Assembly (NCBI RefSeq): GCF_900116545.1
Contig: NZ_FPCK01000003.1
Location: forward strand, 372,001 to 436,000
From: Devosia crocina
Lineage (GTDB): Bacteria > Pseudomonadota > Alphaproteobacteria > Rhizobiales > Devosiaceae
Direction of reading: 5' to 3'
Length of the DNA: 64,000 bases
Shown here: piece by piece, positions 45,737 through 54,056 of the stretch
How the letters are laid out: each line of letters starts with the position of its first letter
Position numbering within the stretch: position 1 is the first letter of the stretch
The notes under the pieces: generated by a model
What the model saw: the letters and a program-made list of their open reading frames with translations, nothing else
Database searches by the model: none
Told to the model about the DNA's origin: nothing
Translations under genes and position numbers: made by a program

Positions 45737-46624
45737 GTGAGCGAGAACAAGAGCGAATATTTCATTGCCGGCACATCATTTACCGCCCCGCCCCTGGCGG
45801 CTGGACTTTATGTCGTCTCGACCCCGATCGGCAATCTGCGCGACATCACCCTGCGCGGTCTCGAAACCCTGGCCGCAGCTGGCCTCGTTCTCTGCGAGGA
45901 TACGCGCACCTCAGCTAAACTTTTGGACCACTTCGGCATTCGCGGAAAACGTCAGGCGCTCCATGAACACAATGAGCGCGCCAAGGCCGAAGACATCGTC
46001 AATCGCATTGCTGGCGGCGAAGCCATTGCGCTGATTTCTGACGCGGGCACGCCGCTGCTTTCGGATCCCGGCTTTCCCCTCATCCGCGCCATGGCAGAAG
46101 CGGGCCTGCCGGTTTTTCCCATTCCCGGCGCTTCGGCGCTCTTGTCGGCCCTCGTTGTTGCTGGCCTGCCGACAGACGCTTTTGCCTTTCACGGGTTTTT
46201 GCCTCCCAAGGCGGGTGCCAGACGTAACGCTCTGACAAAGCTAGTGGATTCACGTGAAACACTGGTCTTCTACGAGTCGCCGCGCCGGCTTGACGCGACG
46301 CTGTCGGCTATGGCCGAAGTTTTTGGCGACCGGCAGGCGAGCGTTTCGCTGGAGCTGACCAAGCGGTTCGAGCGCACCTTTCGCGGCACGCTGATTCAGT
46401 TGGCAGAGCAGTTTTCCGGCGAGGAAACCAAGGGCGAGGCGGTCGTTTCCGTTGCTGGTGCCGCCGAGCCCAGCGCCCCCGCCGCCGAGTACTGGCAGGC
46501 CGCCCTGCTGGAGGAAATGGGGCAAAAGCCCGTGCGTGGCGCGGTGGATGAAATCGCTGCTCGTTATGGCCTCAAGCGCAAGGAGGTCTACGATGCAGCC
46601 CTCGCCCTCAAGGCCCAGCAATAA
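45737..46624 (+). CDS. rsmI: RsmI, 16S rRNA (cytidine1402-2'-O)-methyltransferase
   Basis: Methylates C1402 of 16S rRNA. I start it at a GTG at 45737 (295 aa, MSENKSEYFIAGTSFTAPPLAAGLYVVSTPIGN). The upstream open frame antisense to the lipoprotein gene is not credible. Motifs YVVSTPIGNLRDITLRGLETL, LVLCEDTRTSAKLLDHFGI, ALISDAGTPLLSDPGFPLI and GASALLSALVVAGLP are diagnostic. A parS-like site overlies the codons for DSRETLVF near residue 173. The 3' end overlaps yraN by 32 bp. Confidence 0.97.
   Translation: MSENKSEYFIAGTSFTAPPLAAGLYVVSTPIGNLRDITLRGLETLAAAGLVLCEDTRTSAKLLDHFGIRGKRQALHEHNERAKAEDIVNRIAGGEAIALISDAGTPLLSDPGFPLIRAMAEAGLPVFPIPGASALLSALVVAGLPTDAFAFHGFLPPKAGARRNALTKLVDSRETLVFYESPRRLDATLSAMAEVFGDRQASVSLELTKRFERTFRGTLIQLAEQFSGEETKGEAVVSVAGAAEPSAPAAEYWQAALLEEMGQKPVRGAVDEIAARYGLKRKEVYDAALALKAQQ
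46246..46261. other. parS-like site 9 (inside rsmI)
   Basis: GGATTCACGTGAAACA matches parS at 14 of 16 positions. The plus strand reads as the rsmI codons for DSRETL. It is about 39 kb from the origin candidate. Confidence 0.65.
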
Positions 46625-46976
46625 ACGGCAAGTCGCCGAACGGGACGGGCAGCGCGGCGAAGCGCTCGCAGCGCTTTTCCTGCAGCTCAAATTCTATCGC
46701 CTGCGCGATCGCCGCTACAAAACCCCGGTGGGGGAGATCGATCTCGTGCTCGAGCGAGGATCGACACTGGTCTTTGCCGAGGTCAAGATGCGGAGCAAAT
46801 GGGAGCGCGCGGACGAGGCGCTGGAGGCGGTCAATGTCTCACGCATCGTGCGCGCCGCCGAGTACTGGCTTGCGCGTCATCCAGAGGATCGGGAAAAGTC
46901 CTGCCGGTTCGACGTGATTTTCCTTGCGCCCGGTCGCTGGCCGCGCCATCTGATCAACGCCTTCGATGCTGGTTGA
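46593..46976 (+). CDS. yraN: YraN family (UPF0102) endonuclease-like protein
   Basis: Predicted PD-(D/E)xK nuclease-fold protein of unknown role. From the ATG at 46593 it has 127 aa and overlaps the end of rsmI by 32 bp; AGGAGG lies 6 bases upstream. The RGEALAALFLQLKFYRLRDRRYKTPVGEIDLVLERGSTLVFAEVKMR block holds the Glu-Asp-Glu-Lys catalytic-type set (GEIDLV...FAEVK). The rsmI-yraN pair is conserved across proteobacteria. Confidence 0.95.
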   Translation: MQPSPSRPSNKRQVAERDGQRGEALAALFLQLKFYRLRDRRYKTPVGEIDLVLERGSTLVFAEVKMRSKWERADEALEAVNVSRIVRAAEYWLARHPEDREKSCRFDVIFLAPGRWPRHLINAFDAG

Positions 46977-47064
46977 CCCCGAAATCCTCATGGGTGAACC
47001 GGCCGTGCCACGACCTCGTCCTTCGACAGGCTCAGGATGAGGTCTACTGAAAAGCAGGGACAAA

Positions 47065-48006
47065 ATGCTCAAAGTCGCCGTCCAGATGGACCACGTCTCA
47101 ACCATCAATCCGCGCGGCGATTCCACCTTCGCCATGATGCTCGAGGCGCAGGCGCGCGGTCACGAACTGGTGCATTATACGCCCGATTCCCTGTCCCTGC
47201 GCGGTCATGTGGTCAGTGCCCTTGTCCAGCCGATCACCGTAACCGACGCGGAAAAGGGTCAGCATTTTACGCTTGGTGAAGCCCGGCGCGAGGATCTCTC
47301 GACCCAGGACGTGCTGCTGATGCGGCAGGACCCGCCGTTCAACATGAACTACATCACCATCACTCATATTCTCGAGCGCCTTCACCCCAAGACATTGGTG
47401 GTCAATCCGCCAGCCGCGGTGCGCAATGCGCCGGAAAAAATCCTCGTCACCGATTTTCCAGAACTGATGCCGCCCACGCTCGTGACGCGCGACCGCAGTG
47501 AAATCCAGGCCTTTCGCCGGGAGCACGGCAACATCATCGTCAAGCCGCTCTACGGCAATGGCGGCGCAGGGGTTTTCTTCATTCAGGAGGGCGATCACAA
47601 TCTCGCCTCGCTGATCGAGCTGTTCGAGCTTAATTATCCCGAACCCTTCATGATCCAGAAATATCTTCCGGACGTGCGCAAGGGCGACAAGCGCATCATC
47701 ATCATCGATGGCGAGCCGGTCGCGGGCCTTAATCGCATTCCGGCAGAGGGAGAGGCTCGCTCCAACATGCATGTCGGCGGCCGCCCCGAATTGTCCCCGC
47801 TCACCGAGCGCGAAAGGGAAATCTGCGCGACCATCGCGCCCGCGCTCAAGGAGCGCGACATGATCTTTGTCGGGATCGACGTCATCGGCGACTACCTCAC
47901 CGAGATCAACGTCACCTCACCCACCGGCATTCGCGAGATCAAGCGTTTCGGCGGGCCTGACATCGCCGTGATGATCTGGGACGCCATCGAAAAGCGGCGT
48001 GAATAA
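47065..48006 (+). CDS. gshB: Glutathione synthetase
   Basis: ATP-grasp enzyme that joins gamma-glutamylcysteine and glycine. The 313-aa protein has an N-terminal domain beginning [53 protein letters not shown] near residue 75, and the ATP-grasp segment [18 protein letters not shown] near residue 155. It ends with [24 protein letters not shown] residues, family signatures. It follows yraN by 88 bp, a gap that carries a CCTTCGACAGGCTCAGGATG palindromic motif. Confidence 0.97.
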   Translation: MLKVAVQMDHVSTINPRGDSTFAMMLEAQARGHELVHYTPDSLSLRGHVVSALVQPITVTDAEKGQHFTLGEARREDLSTQDVLLMRQDPPFNMNYITITHILERLHPKTLVVNPPAAVRNAPEKILVTDFPELMPPTLVTRDRSEIQAFRREHGNIIVKPLYGNGGAGVFFIQEGDHNLASLIELFELNYPEPFMIQKYLPDVRKGDKRIIIIDGEPVAGLNRIPAEGEARSNMHVGGRPELSPLTEREREICATIAPALKERDMIFVGIDVIGDYLTEINVTSPTGIREIKRFGGPDIAVMIWDAIEKRRE

Positions 48007-48022
48007 TTTGGGGAGCGGCGGC

Positions 48023-48205
48023 ATGAAGACGATCGTCCTGACTGCCGCCGCAGCCAAGCAATTCGACGGCCTGCCCGCCGCAGCTTCGGGCATCGAGGTG
48101 ATTGCTCTTCAGGAAATCGAAGAGGGGAAACGCCTGATTGATCGGAAAACCGCAGCATGTGTCAGCGATGTGCTAAACGTACCTTTCGAGTGGTTGACCC
48201 CCTGA
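48023..48205 (+). CDS. Small orphan protein, unknown
   Basis: A 60-aa open frame with a GGGAG-type ribosome-binding site before the ATG at 48023 (MKTIVLTAAAAKQFDGLPAAASGIEVIALQEIEEGKRLIDRK). A longer version from 47999 overlaps the gshB end. The first 20 residues vaguely resemble the start of RelE-like toxins, but the chain is too short and the rest does not match. It could be a shortened remnant or a real orphan. No function is assigned. Confidence 0.5.
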   Translation: MKTIVLTAAAAKQFDGLPAAASGIEVIALQEIEEGKRLIDRKTAACVSDVLNVPFEWLTP

Positions 48206-48268
48206 CCGCCTCTTGGCGACCCGGAGCAAATCCCCTAGTGCTGGAGCTTTAAGGGCTCGGGGCGATCC

Positions 48269-48901
48269 ATGGATTTTTCGGCATTTCTGGTTGCCTTCGC
48301 AACGCTGTTTGCGACGGTGGGCGTCGCCGATATCGCCTTTATCTTTGCAGCGCTTACCAAGGATAATACGCCTGCCCAACGTCGCACCTTCGCGACGCGC
48401 GGCGTCGTCATCGCGCTGCTGATCCTGCTGTTCTTCGCTTTTCTCGGCAATGCGATCCTCGATGTGTTCGGCATCACCATCCCGGCCCTGCGCACCGCTG
48501 GGGGTGTTTTGCTGCTCCTCATTGCCATCGACATGGTCTTTGCCCGCCATTCGGGTGGCACGGGCACGACGGACGAGGAAGAAACCGAAGCGCGCAAGGC
48601 CCACGATATTTCGGTCTTCCCGCTCGCCATGCCGCTTCTTGCCGGCCCCGGCGCGATCAGCGCCGTCATTCTTTTGACGACCGGCGCCACATCGGACGCC
48701 GAATTCTGGCTCGTGATTGCGGCCATCATCGTCATTCTGGCGCTGGCCTGGCTGACGCTGCTTGTCGCCATTCCCATCCAGCGCCTCCTGGGACTGACCG
48801 GGCTCTCAGTCGTCTCCCGCGTCGTCGGCATTCTTCTGGCAGCCCTTGCCGTGCAATTCGTCTTCGACGGGGTCAAGGCTTCGGGCTTACTCGGCAGCTA
48901 G
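48269..48901 (+). CDS. MarC family (UPF0056) membrane protein
   Basis: A 210-aa inner-membrane protein with about six hydrophobic helices. The N-terminus is FLVAFATLFATVGVADIAFIFAALTKDNTP; the VFPLAMPLLAGPGAISAVILL block near residue 115 is the MarC signature. A polar loop (HSGGTGTTDEEETEARKAHDIS) joins the two halves. Despite the name, MarC has no proven role in multiple antibiotic resistance. It is convergent with the GH25 gene. Confidence 0.92.
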   Translation: MDFSAFLVAFATLFATVGVADIAFIFAALTKDNTPAQRRTFATRGVVIALLILLFFAFLGNAILDVFGITIPALRTAGGVLLLLIAIDMVFARHSGGTGTTDEEETEARKAHDISVFPLAMPLLAGPGAISAVILLTTGATSDAEFWLVIAAIIVILALAWLTLLVAIPIQRLLGLTGLSVVSRVVGILLAALAVQFVFDGVKASGLLGS

Positions 48902-48940
48902 GCGCAGTTCCCGAGTCTAAGAGGAGCCCGGGAACGGGAC

Positions 48941-49783
48941 CTATTTCTGGAACTGGCAGCGCCCGGTCGAAGACAGCGCTGCGATGGCGCGCGGGTCGCA
49001 TCCGGTGGACAGGAACATCAGCCAGTCCTGTGTCGTGCCGTAGAAGACGTTCCGATCCACTTCGCCCCGCACGCCCGGCACAACCCCGGTCTGGGTATAT
49101 TGCCAGAAGGTCCAGGGGCGGTTCTTGTAGCGCTCGTGTGGCTCGGCAGCGGTGGAGCGCAGCCAGAACGTATTGGGCAGGTAAACGTCTTCCAGAATGT
49201 CGCGGTGGAAGTTCATGTCGGTGTAAATGATCGGCAGCTTGCCGGTGTGGCGCTCCATGGCGGTCAGCATCACCTGGATGCGCTCGAGCGCGTCGGCCTT
49301 GTTCGGATGCACCTTGCAGCTGGAATGATTGTTCCATTCGAGATCGAGCACTGGCGGCAGTGCAGCTGGATCGGCAGGCACGTTTTGCACGAACCAAGCT
49401 GCCTGATCGGCAGCGGAGGAACACCAGGTCATGAAATGATAGGCGCCACGCGGCATGCCGGCATCGCGCGCCCGTTGCCAGTTCACGCGGAAATTTGGGT
49501 CGAGATAATCCTTGCCCTCGGTCGCCTTCATGAACACGAAATGCGTACCCGCTGCACGAGCGCGGGCGAAATCGACATTCTCCTGATAGCGGGCGACGTC
49601 GATCCCCTGGATGGGCATGCTGCGGGCCCGGTCCACGCCTGCATGCGGCCGGTTGTCACCGGGGATGGCACCATAAAGTCCCCCGCCTGTGGCGCAGGCT
49701 GCCAGCGCCGTCACGGCCAGACCCATTACGGCGTGGCGCAGGAGAGCGGAAACAGAGGCGGGCAGACGAAAGGCTCGGGCCAT
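48941..49783 (-). CDS. GH25 family lysozyme-like lipoprotein
   Basis: Predicted peptidoglycan hydrolase (N-acetylmuramidase) of glycoside hydrolase family 25, about 280 aa from the ATG at 49783; in-frame GTG and TTG codons just upstream are alternatives. The signal sequence ends in lipobox LAAC near residue 30. Catalytic-type acids are seen in GIDVARYQENVDFARARAAG and VLDLEWNNHSSC. FMKATEGKDYLDPNF and WTFWQYTQTGVVPGVRGEVDRNVFYG complete the fold. It lies divergent from comM. Confidence 0.9.
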   Translation of the reverse strand: MARAFRLPASVSALLRHAVMGLAVTALAACATGGGLYGAIPGDNRPHAGVDRARSMPIQGIDVARYQENVDFARARAAGTHFVFMKATEGKDYLDPNFRVNWQRARDAGMPRGAYHFMTWCSSAADQAAWFVQNVPADPAALPPVLDLEWNNHSSCKVHPNKADALERIQVMLTAMERHTGKLPIIYTDMNFHRDILEDVYLPNTFWLRSTAAEPHERYKNRPWTFWQYTQTGVVPGVRGEVDRNVFYGTTQDWLMFLSTGCDPRAIAALSSTGRCQFQK

Positions 49784-49961
49784 CAACACACTCGAAACTA
49801 CAAAGCAAATCTGCCTTTTTATTCAACATAAGGCGGTTAATGGAAGTTTAGGGTAATCAATGTGGCAGCAAGCATGGTTAATTAGCCATCTTTCGTTCGC
49901 TCTACGTTCTTGACTCATCTTGCTCTTCTGCTAGCGTTCGGGAAGGTCGGGGGCCAAATTC

Positions 49962-51488
49962 ATGGTAACGCGGGTCGGAACGGTTGCCTTTCAGGGCATC
50001 GAGGCAGTGCCGGTCGATGTCCAGGTGCATATCGGACCGGGTCTGCCAAAGCTGCTGGTCGTAGGGCTGCCCGACAAGTCGGTAAAGGAAGCAAGCGAAC
50101 GCGTGCGCGCCGCGCTCTACGCTTCAGGCCTGGGCCTGCCGCCAAAGCGCATCACCATCAATCTCGCTCCGGCAGACCTGCCCAAGGAGGGCAGCCATTA
50201 CGATTTGCCGATCGCGCTCGGCGTTATGGCAGCCATCGGTGCCATTCCCAAGGATGCGCTCGACAATTATCTTGTGCTGGGCGAACTGGGGCTTGATGGC
50301 CGTATCGCCCATGTCGATGGGGTTTTGCCCGCAGCAATCGCCGCTCATGGACGGGACATGGGCATTGTTTGCCCCACTGCCTCAGGACCGGAAGCCGCCT
50401 GGGCCGGCGAAGATATCGACATCATCGCGGCCGACAGTCTTCTCGCGATCGTCAATCATCTTGTTGGCCGCCAGCTGCAGCCGCGACCAAGGCCAGGTCA
50501 ACGCCTCTTGGAGCCCGGCAGCCTGCCCGATCTTGCCGATGTGCGCGGGCAATCCATCGCGCGGCGCGCGCTTGAAGTCGCAGCCGCAGGTGGGCACAAT
50601 CTCCTTCTGGTCGGGCCACCTGGAGCGGGCAAATCCATGCTGGCCCAGCGCCTGCCATCCATTCTCCCCCCGCTCAGCCCTCGTGAACTCCTCGACATTT
50701 CCATGATACAGTCGATTGCGGGCGAATTGAGCGGCGGCACCTTGTCGGACCGGCGGCCATTTCGCGCCCCGCATCATTCGGCATCCATGGCGGCCCTGGT
50801 CGGCGGCGGCCTCAAGGTACGGCCGGGCGAAGCAAGTCTGGCGCATAACGGCGTCCTTTTTCTCGACGAACTGCCCGAATTCGCGCCCAATGTGCTCGAC
50901 AGCTTGCGCCAGCCTCTTGAAAGCGGCGAGACCGTGATCGCGCGGGCCAATGCCCGTGTCACCTATCCCAGCCGCTTCCAGCTGATTGCTGCCATGAACC
51001 CGTGCAAATGCGGCCTCGCCGGCACACCGGGCCATGTCTGCAAGCGGGGCAGCGCCTGTGCGGCCGACTATCAGGCCCGGATTTCCGGACCGTTTCTTGA
51101 TCGTATAGACATCCGTATCGATGTCCCCGCCGTTTCAGCGAGCGAAATGATGGTGCCCATGAGCGCCGCCGAAAACTCGCAAACGGTGGCCGAGCGCGTT
51201 TCCCGGGCGCGGGAGCATCAGCGGCGGCGCTTCGAAGCGGCAGGTCAGCCGCAGATTCTCACCAATGCCGCAGCCAGCTCTACCCTGATCGAAAAGCTCG
51301 TCGAGCCCGATCGGGAAAGCCAGGCACTGCTGCTGCAGGCGGCGGAGCGGTTCAATCTGTCTGCCCGCGCCTACCATCGGGTGCTCAAGGTCGCGCGAAC
51401 CCTGGCTGACCTTGCCGGTGCTGAAAAGGTGGCACGGCCGCATATCGCTGAAGCCCTCGGCTATCGCATCAACTTCGGTGCCGCCTGA
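49962..51488 (+). CDS. comM: ComM/YifB family Mg-chelatase-like AAA+ ATPase
   Basis: Hexameric helicase-type ATPase; in Vibrio and other transformable bacteria ComM extends heteroduplex DNA during natural transformation. The 508-aa protein has the N-terminal ChlI-like domain (VTRVGTVAFQGIEAVPVDVQVHIGPGLPKLLVVGLPDKSVKEA). Walker A LLVGPPGAGKSMLAQRLPSILPPL is near residue 210, and Walker B GVLFLDELPEF near residue 297. A Cys cluster (NPCKCGLAGTPGHVCKRGSAC) is a family mark. No competence genes are nearby. A Nudix gene follows after 10 bp. Confidence 0.96.
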   Translation: MVTRVGTVAFQGIEAVPVDVQVHIGPGLPKLLVVGLPDKSVKEASERVRAALYASGLGLPPKRITINLAPADLPKEGSHYDLPIALGVMAAIGAIPKDALDNYLVLGELGLDGRIAHVDGVLPAAIAAHGRDMGIVCPTASGPEAAWAGEDIDIIAADSLLAIVNHLVGRQLQPRPRPGQRLLEPGSLPDLADVRGQSIARRALEVAAAGGHNLLLVGPPGAGKSMLAQRLPSILPPLSPRELLDISMIQSIAGELSGGTLSDRRPFRAPHHSASMAALVGGGLKVRPGEASLAHNGVLFLDELPEFAPNVLDSLRQPLESGETVIARANARVTYPSRFQLIAAMNPCKCGLAGTPGHVCKRGSACAADYQARISGPFLDRIDIRIDVPAVSASEMMVPMSAAENSQTVAERVSRAREHQRRRFEAAGQPQILTNAAASSTLIEKLVEPDRESQALLLQAAERFNLSARAYHRVLKVARTLADLAGAEKVARPHIAEALGYRINFGAA

Positions 51489-51498
51489 GGAGATTTCC

Positions 51499-51948
51499 AT
51501 GCGTCACCGCATTTCCGCTGGCGTGCTCGCCTTTCGCGAAAACGAGGTGCTGCTTGTTCGGCACTATCGCCCCGGCCAGCACGACTTCTGGGCCGGCCCC
51601 GGTGGCGGAGTGGAGGGCAGCGAGGAACTTTGGCAAGCCGCCGAGCGGGAAGCGTTCGAAGAGACCGGCCTACGCGTCCGCGCTCATACGCTCGCCTATA
51701 TCGATGAACTGGTTGACGACTGGGGCCGCATCGTAAAATTCTGGTTTTTGGCCGATTACATTGCTGGAGAGATCAATGTTTCCGCCAACCCTGCGGAAGA
51801 TGAAGCGATCAACCAAGCCGGCTGGTTTTCACTCGATGCGCTGCCCATGGGGCACGTGTTTCCCGAGATCATCCGAGAGCAACTGCAACACGATCGTATC
51901 GCTGGCCGTTTCCCTATAAAGCTGCCGCTGCGCCGGTCGATATTTTGA
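51499..51948 (+). CDS. Nudix hydrolase
   Basis: Predicted nucleoside diphosphate-linked hydrolase, 149 aa from the ATG at 51499, with TGAGGAG just upstream. The Nudix box Gx5Ex7REUxEExGU reads GGVEGSEELWQAAEREAFEETGL (about residues 38-60). Chain length and the KFWFLADYIAGEINVSANPAEDE segment do not point to a specific substrate. It is 10 bp downstream of comM and probably co-transcribed. Confidence 0.93.
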   Translation: MRHRISAGVLAFRENEVLLVRHYRPGQHDFWAGPGGGVEGSEELWQAAEREAFEETGLRVRAHTLAYIDELVDDWGRIVKFWFLADYIAGEINVSANPAEDEAINQAGWFSLDALPMGHVFPEIIREQLQHDRIAGRFPIKLPLRRSIF

Positions 51949-51985
51949 AGCTGTTTCGAAGTGGGCGGTCGCCCTTGCCGAGGCG

Positions 51986-52001
51986 TGTTTCACGTGAATC
52001 C
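51986..52001. other. parS-like site 10 (Nudix-WYL gap)
   Basis: TGTTTCACGTGAATCC matches parS at 14 of 16 positions. It lies about 45 kb from the origin candidate and is the most distal site. Confidence 0.65.
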
Positions 52002-52010
52002 TCGCGAGCC

Positions 52011-52059
52011 TTCTGCCTTCTGCCTTCTGCCTTCTGCCTTCTGCCTTCAGCCTTCAGCC
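52011..52059. repeat. Heptamer tandem repeat, 7 copies
   Basis: Five copies of TTCTGCC (52011-52045) are followed by two of TTCAGCC (52046-52059). The stop codon of the WYL regulator (52054-52056, minus strand TGA) lies within the last copy. Copy number change would shift what follows the stop but not the protein. Confidence 0.9.
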
Positions 52060-52761
52060 TTCGCCCTCTTGCGGCCGATGCTCCCGGGTCCAGCTTTGGC
52101 GCCACTCCCGCTCGAGAACGGCGCGGCGTTTGCCGTAGCGGTGCTCGGTGATCACGAGATTGACAATGCGATCGGTGCGAAAACTCCTGAAATCCTGCCG
52201 CAACAGGCACCAGGCGGCGATCGTCTGCTTGCCTTCGTAGAACGCAAGGCCCACCGGCCACAGAGTGCGGCTGGTAGCGCGCCCCTGTTCGTCTTCGTAG
52301 TCTATGGTGACCGCGCGCTCCATGCGCATGGCAAGACGGATGTCGGCGAGCACGGGGATCGGCTTGCGGCTGCCCCAGATCGCTACCGGCCACAGCGCCG
52401 TATCGCTGATCCGGTCGCGCAGATCCTCAGGTGATGCTGTGGCGATCTTGGCCAGCGCGTTGCGTGCTGCGGCACCAAGTCCATCATCTGGCTGCGTTTC
52501 GACCCAGCGCGCGCCAAGGACCAACGCTTCGAGCTCTTCGGGCGAAAACATCAGTGGCGGCAGAAAAAAGCCGGGCTTGAGCATATAGCCCACGCCGGCT
52601 TCGCCATCGATCGGGGCGCCGAGCCCAATAAGAGTCTGGATGTCGCGATAAAGCGTGCGGATCGATACGCCCTGCTCTTCCGCCAGCGCTGCTGCCGTGA
52701 CCGGACGGCGGTGGCGCCGCAAGGCGTCCATGATCGAAAACAGGCGTTCGGTTTTGTCCAT
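52054..52761 (-). CDS. HTH/WYL-domain transcriptional regulator
   Basis: A 235-aa YafY-type regulator starting at the ATG at 52761 (MDKTERLFSIMDALRRHRRPVTAAALAEEQGVSIRTLYRDIQTL), preceded by GGGAGGGGA. The HTH_11 domain covers about residues 1-60 and the WYL effector domain about 125-200 (AVTIDYEDEQGRATSRTLWPVGLAFYEGKQTIAAWCLLRQDFRSFRTDRI). The usual W-Y-L is represented by LAFYEGKQTIAAWC. Effector and targets are unknown. The gene ends inside a heptamer repeat. Confidence 0.9.
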   Translation of the reverse strand: MDKTERLFSIMDALRRHRRPVTAAALAEEQGVSIRTLYRDIQTLIGLGAPIDGEAGVGYMLKPGFFLPPLMFSPEELEALVLGARWVETQPDDGLGAAARNALAKIATASPEDLRDRISDTALWPVAIWGSRKPIPVLADIRLAMRMERAVTIDYEDEQGRATSRTLWPVGLAFYEGKQTIAAWCLLRQDFRSFRTDRIVNLVITEHRYGKRRAVLEREWRQSWTREHRPQEGEG

Positions 52762-52915
52762 GGGCGTCCCCTCCCTGAAACAAAGGAGGAACGAATTGCC
52801 ACATTCCGCAGCCAAAATCCACTCTCATCGCTGCATGTGGAGAGCATAAGACTAGCAAAAGTGCTGTGCCACGCCTGTGACACAGCACCGGGTTCAAACA
52901 CCAATCCCTTGGGGA

Positions 52916-53926
52916 TCAGCGGATCTCGATGTCGCACCAGTGGCTATAGGGCCGATCGGGCGAATGGATGACGTTGGGAAAGTGCGGATTGTGCACGGCA
53001 TCGGCAAAGCATTGATCCTCAAGGCAGAACCCTGAATGCTTCTGGTAGATCTTGCCACCCAGTCCAGGCACAGGAATGTCGGTCCAGACCCCGTTGTAAA
53101 CCTGCAGGCCCGGACGATCCGACCAGAGCCGGAGCGTTAGATCCTTGTCCGGCGACGTCACGGTTGCAATGGGATCGCTGTGCTTGCGGCCACTGTCGAG
53201 CACCATGCCGATATCGTAATCGACAGGAGCGCCCGAACCGTCACGCATGGTGCGTGGGCGGCGCAGATCATAGGGTGTGCCGCGCGATGGCAGGATGGCG
53301 CCGGTCGGAGCAAGATCGGCACCAAGCTCGGTATAGGCGCTGGAATTGACCTGAATCTCATGGTCGAGCACGCTGTCGGCCGTGCCGAGGTTGAAGTACT
53401 GATGCTGGACGAGGCTGATCGGCGTTGCGCGATCTGTCGTGGCGGTCAGTTCAAGGCGCAGGCGGTTCCCAGACAGGCTATAGGTTGCGGCAAAATTGAC
53501 ATTGCCCGGATAACCCATCGCGCCATCGGGCGAAAAATGGGTGAACCGCACCGCATTATTGGCGCTGTCGGCCTGCCCGGACCAGACCTGGCGGCCAAGA
53601 CCGGCAGGACCCCCGTGAAGATGCAGATCGCCCTCGTTGGCCGGCAGCGTATAGGTTGCGCCATCGAGCTCGAAACTCGCACCCTTGATGCGATTGGCAA
53701 CGCGCCCGGCCAGTGCGCCGAAATGCGGGCTATGGAGTGGATAGGGTTCAAAGCTGTCGAATCCAAGAACGACGCTGCGTTCGCCGCCGGCAACTGGCAC
53801 ACGCCAGTCGCGCACGGCCACACCGAACCCGATGATGTCGACCACAACGCCCGTATCGCTGACCAGGCGGAACTGGTCGACCCGCTTACCCTCGTGCTCG
53901 CCGAAAGTGGTGACTTCGATAGCCAT
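52916..53926 (-). CDS. galM: Aldose 1-epimerase (mutarotase)
   Basis: Interconverts alpha and beta anomers of aldoses. The 336-aa protein has the beta-sandwich pattern with FGALAGRVANRIKGASFELDG near residue 70. HLHGGPAGLGRQVWSG (about residue 101) and VQHQYFNLGTAD (about residue 178) carry the two catalytic-type His residues. VYNGVWTD and SGFCLEDQ are near the C-terminus. It is divergent from a lacI-type gene and the xyl genes, so it may serve xylose metabolism by presenting the right anomer to XylA. Confidence 0.94.
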   Translation of the reverse strand: MAIEVTTFGEHEGKRVDQFRLVSDTGVVVDIIGFGVAVRDWRVPVAGGERSVVLGFDSFEPYPLHSPHFGALAGRVANRIKGASFELDGATYTLPANEGDLHLHGGPAGLGRQVWSGQADSANNAVRFTHFSPDGAMGYPGNVNFAATYSLSGNRLRLELTATTDRATPISLVQHQYFNLGTADSVLDHEIQVNSSAYTELGADLAPTGAILPSRGTPYDLRRPRTMRDGSGAPVDYDIGMVLDSGRKHSDPIATVTSPDKDLTLRLWSDRPGLQVYNGVWTDIPVPGLGGKIYQKHSGFCLEDQCFADAVHNPHFPNVIHSPDRPYSHWCDIEIR

Positions 53927-54056
53927 GCATTTCCCCTTAGGACCGCTTGGGGCGGAGCTGTAGCCTTATTTGACGGGTTTCGGCAACGCCGCTCTTGACC
54001 TTTGACCCAGCTCCGCAAACTCTGTGAGCAAGCAAAAACTCCCAAATGGAGGCGAA

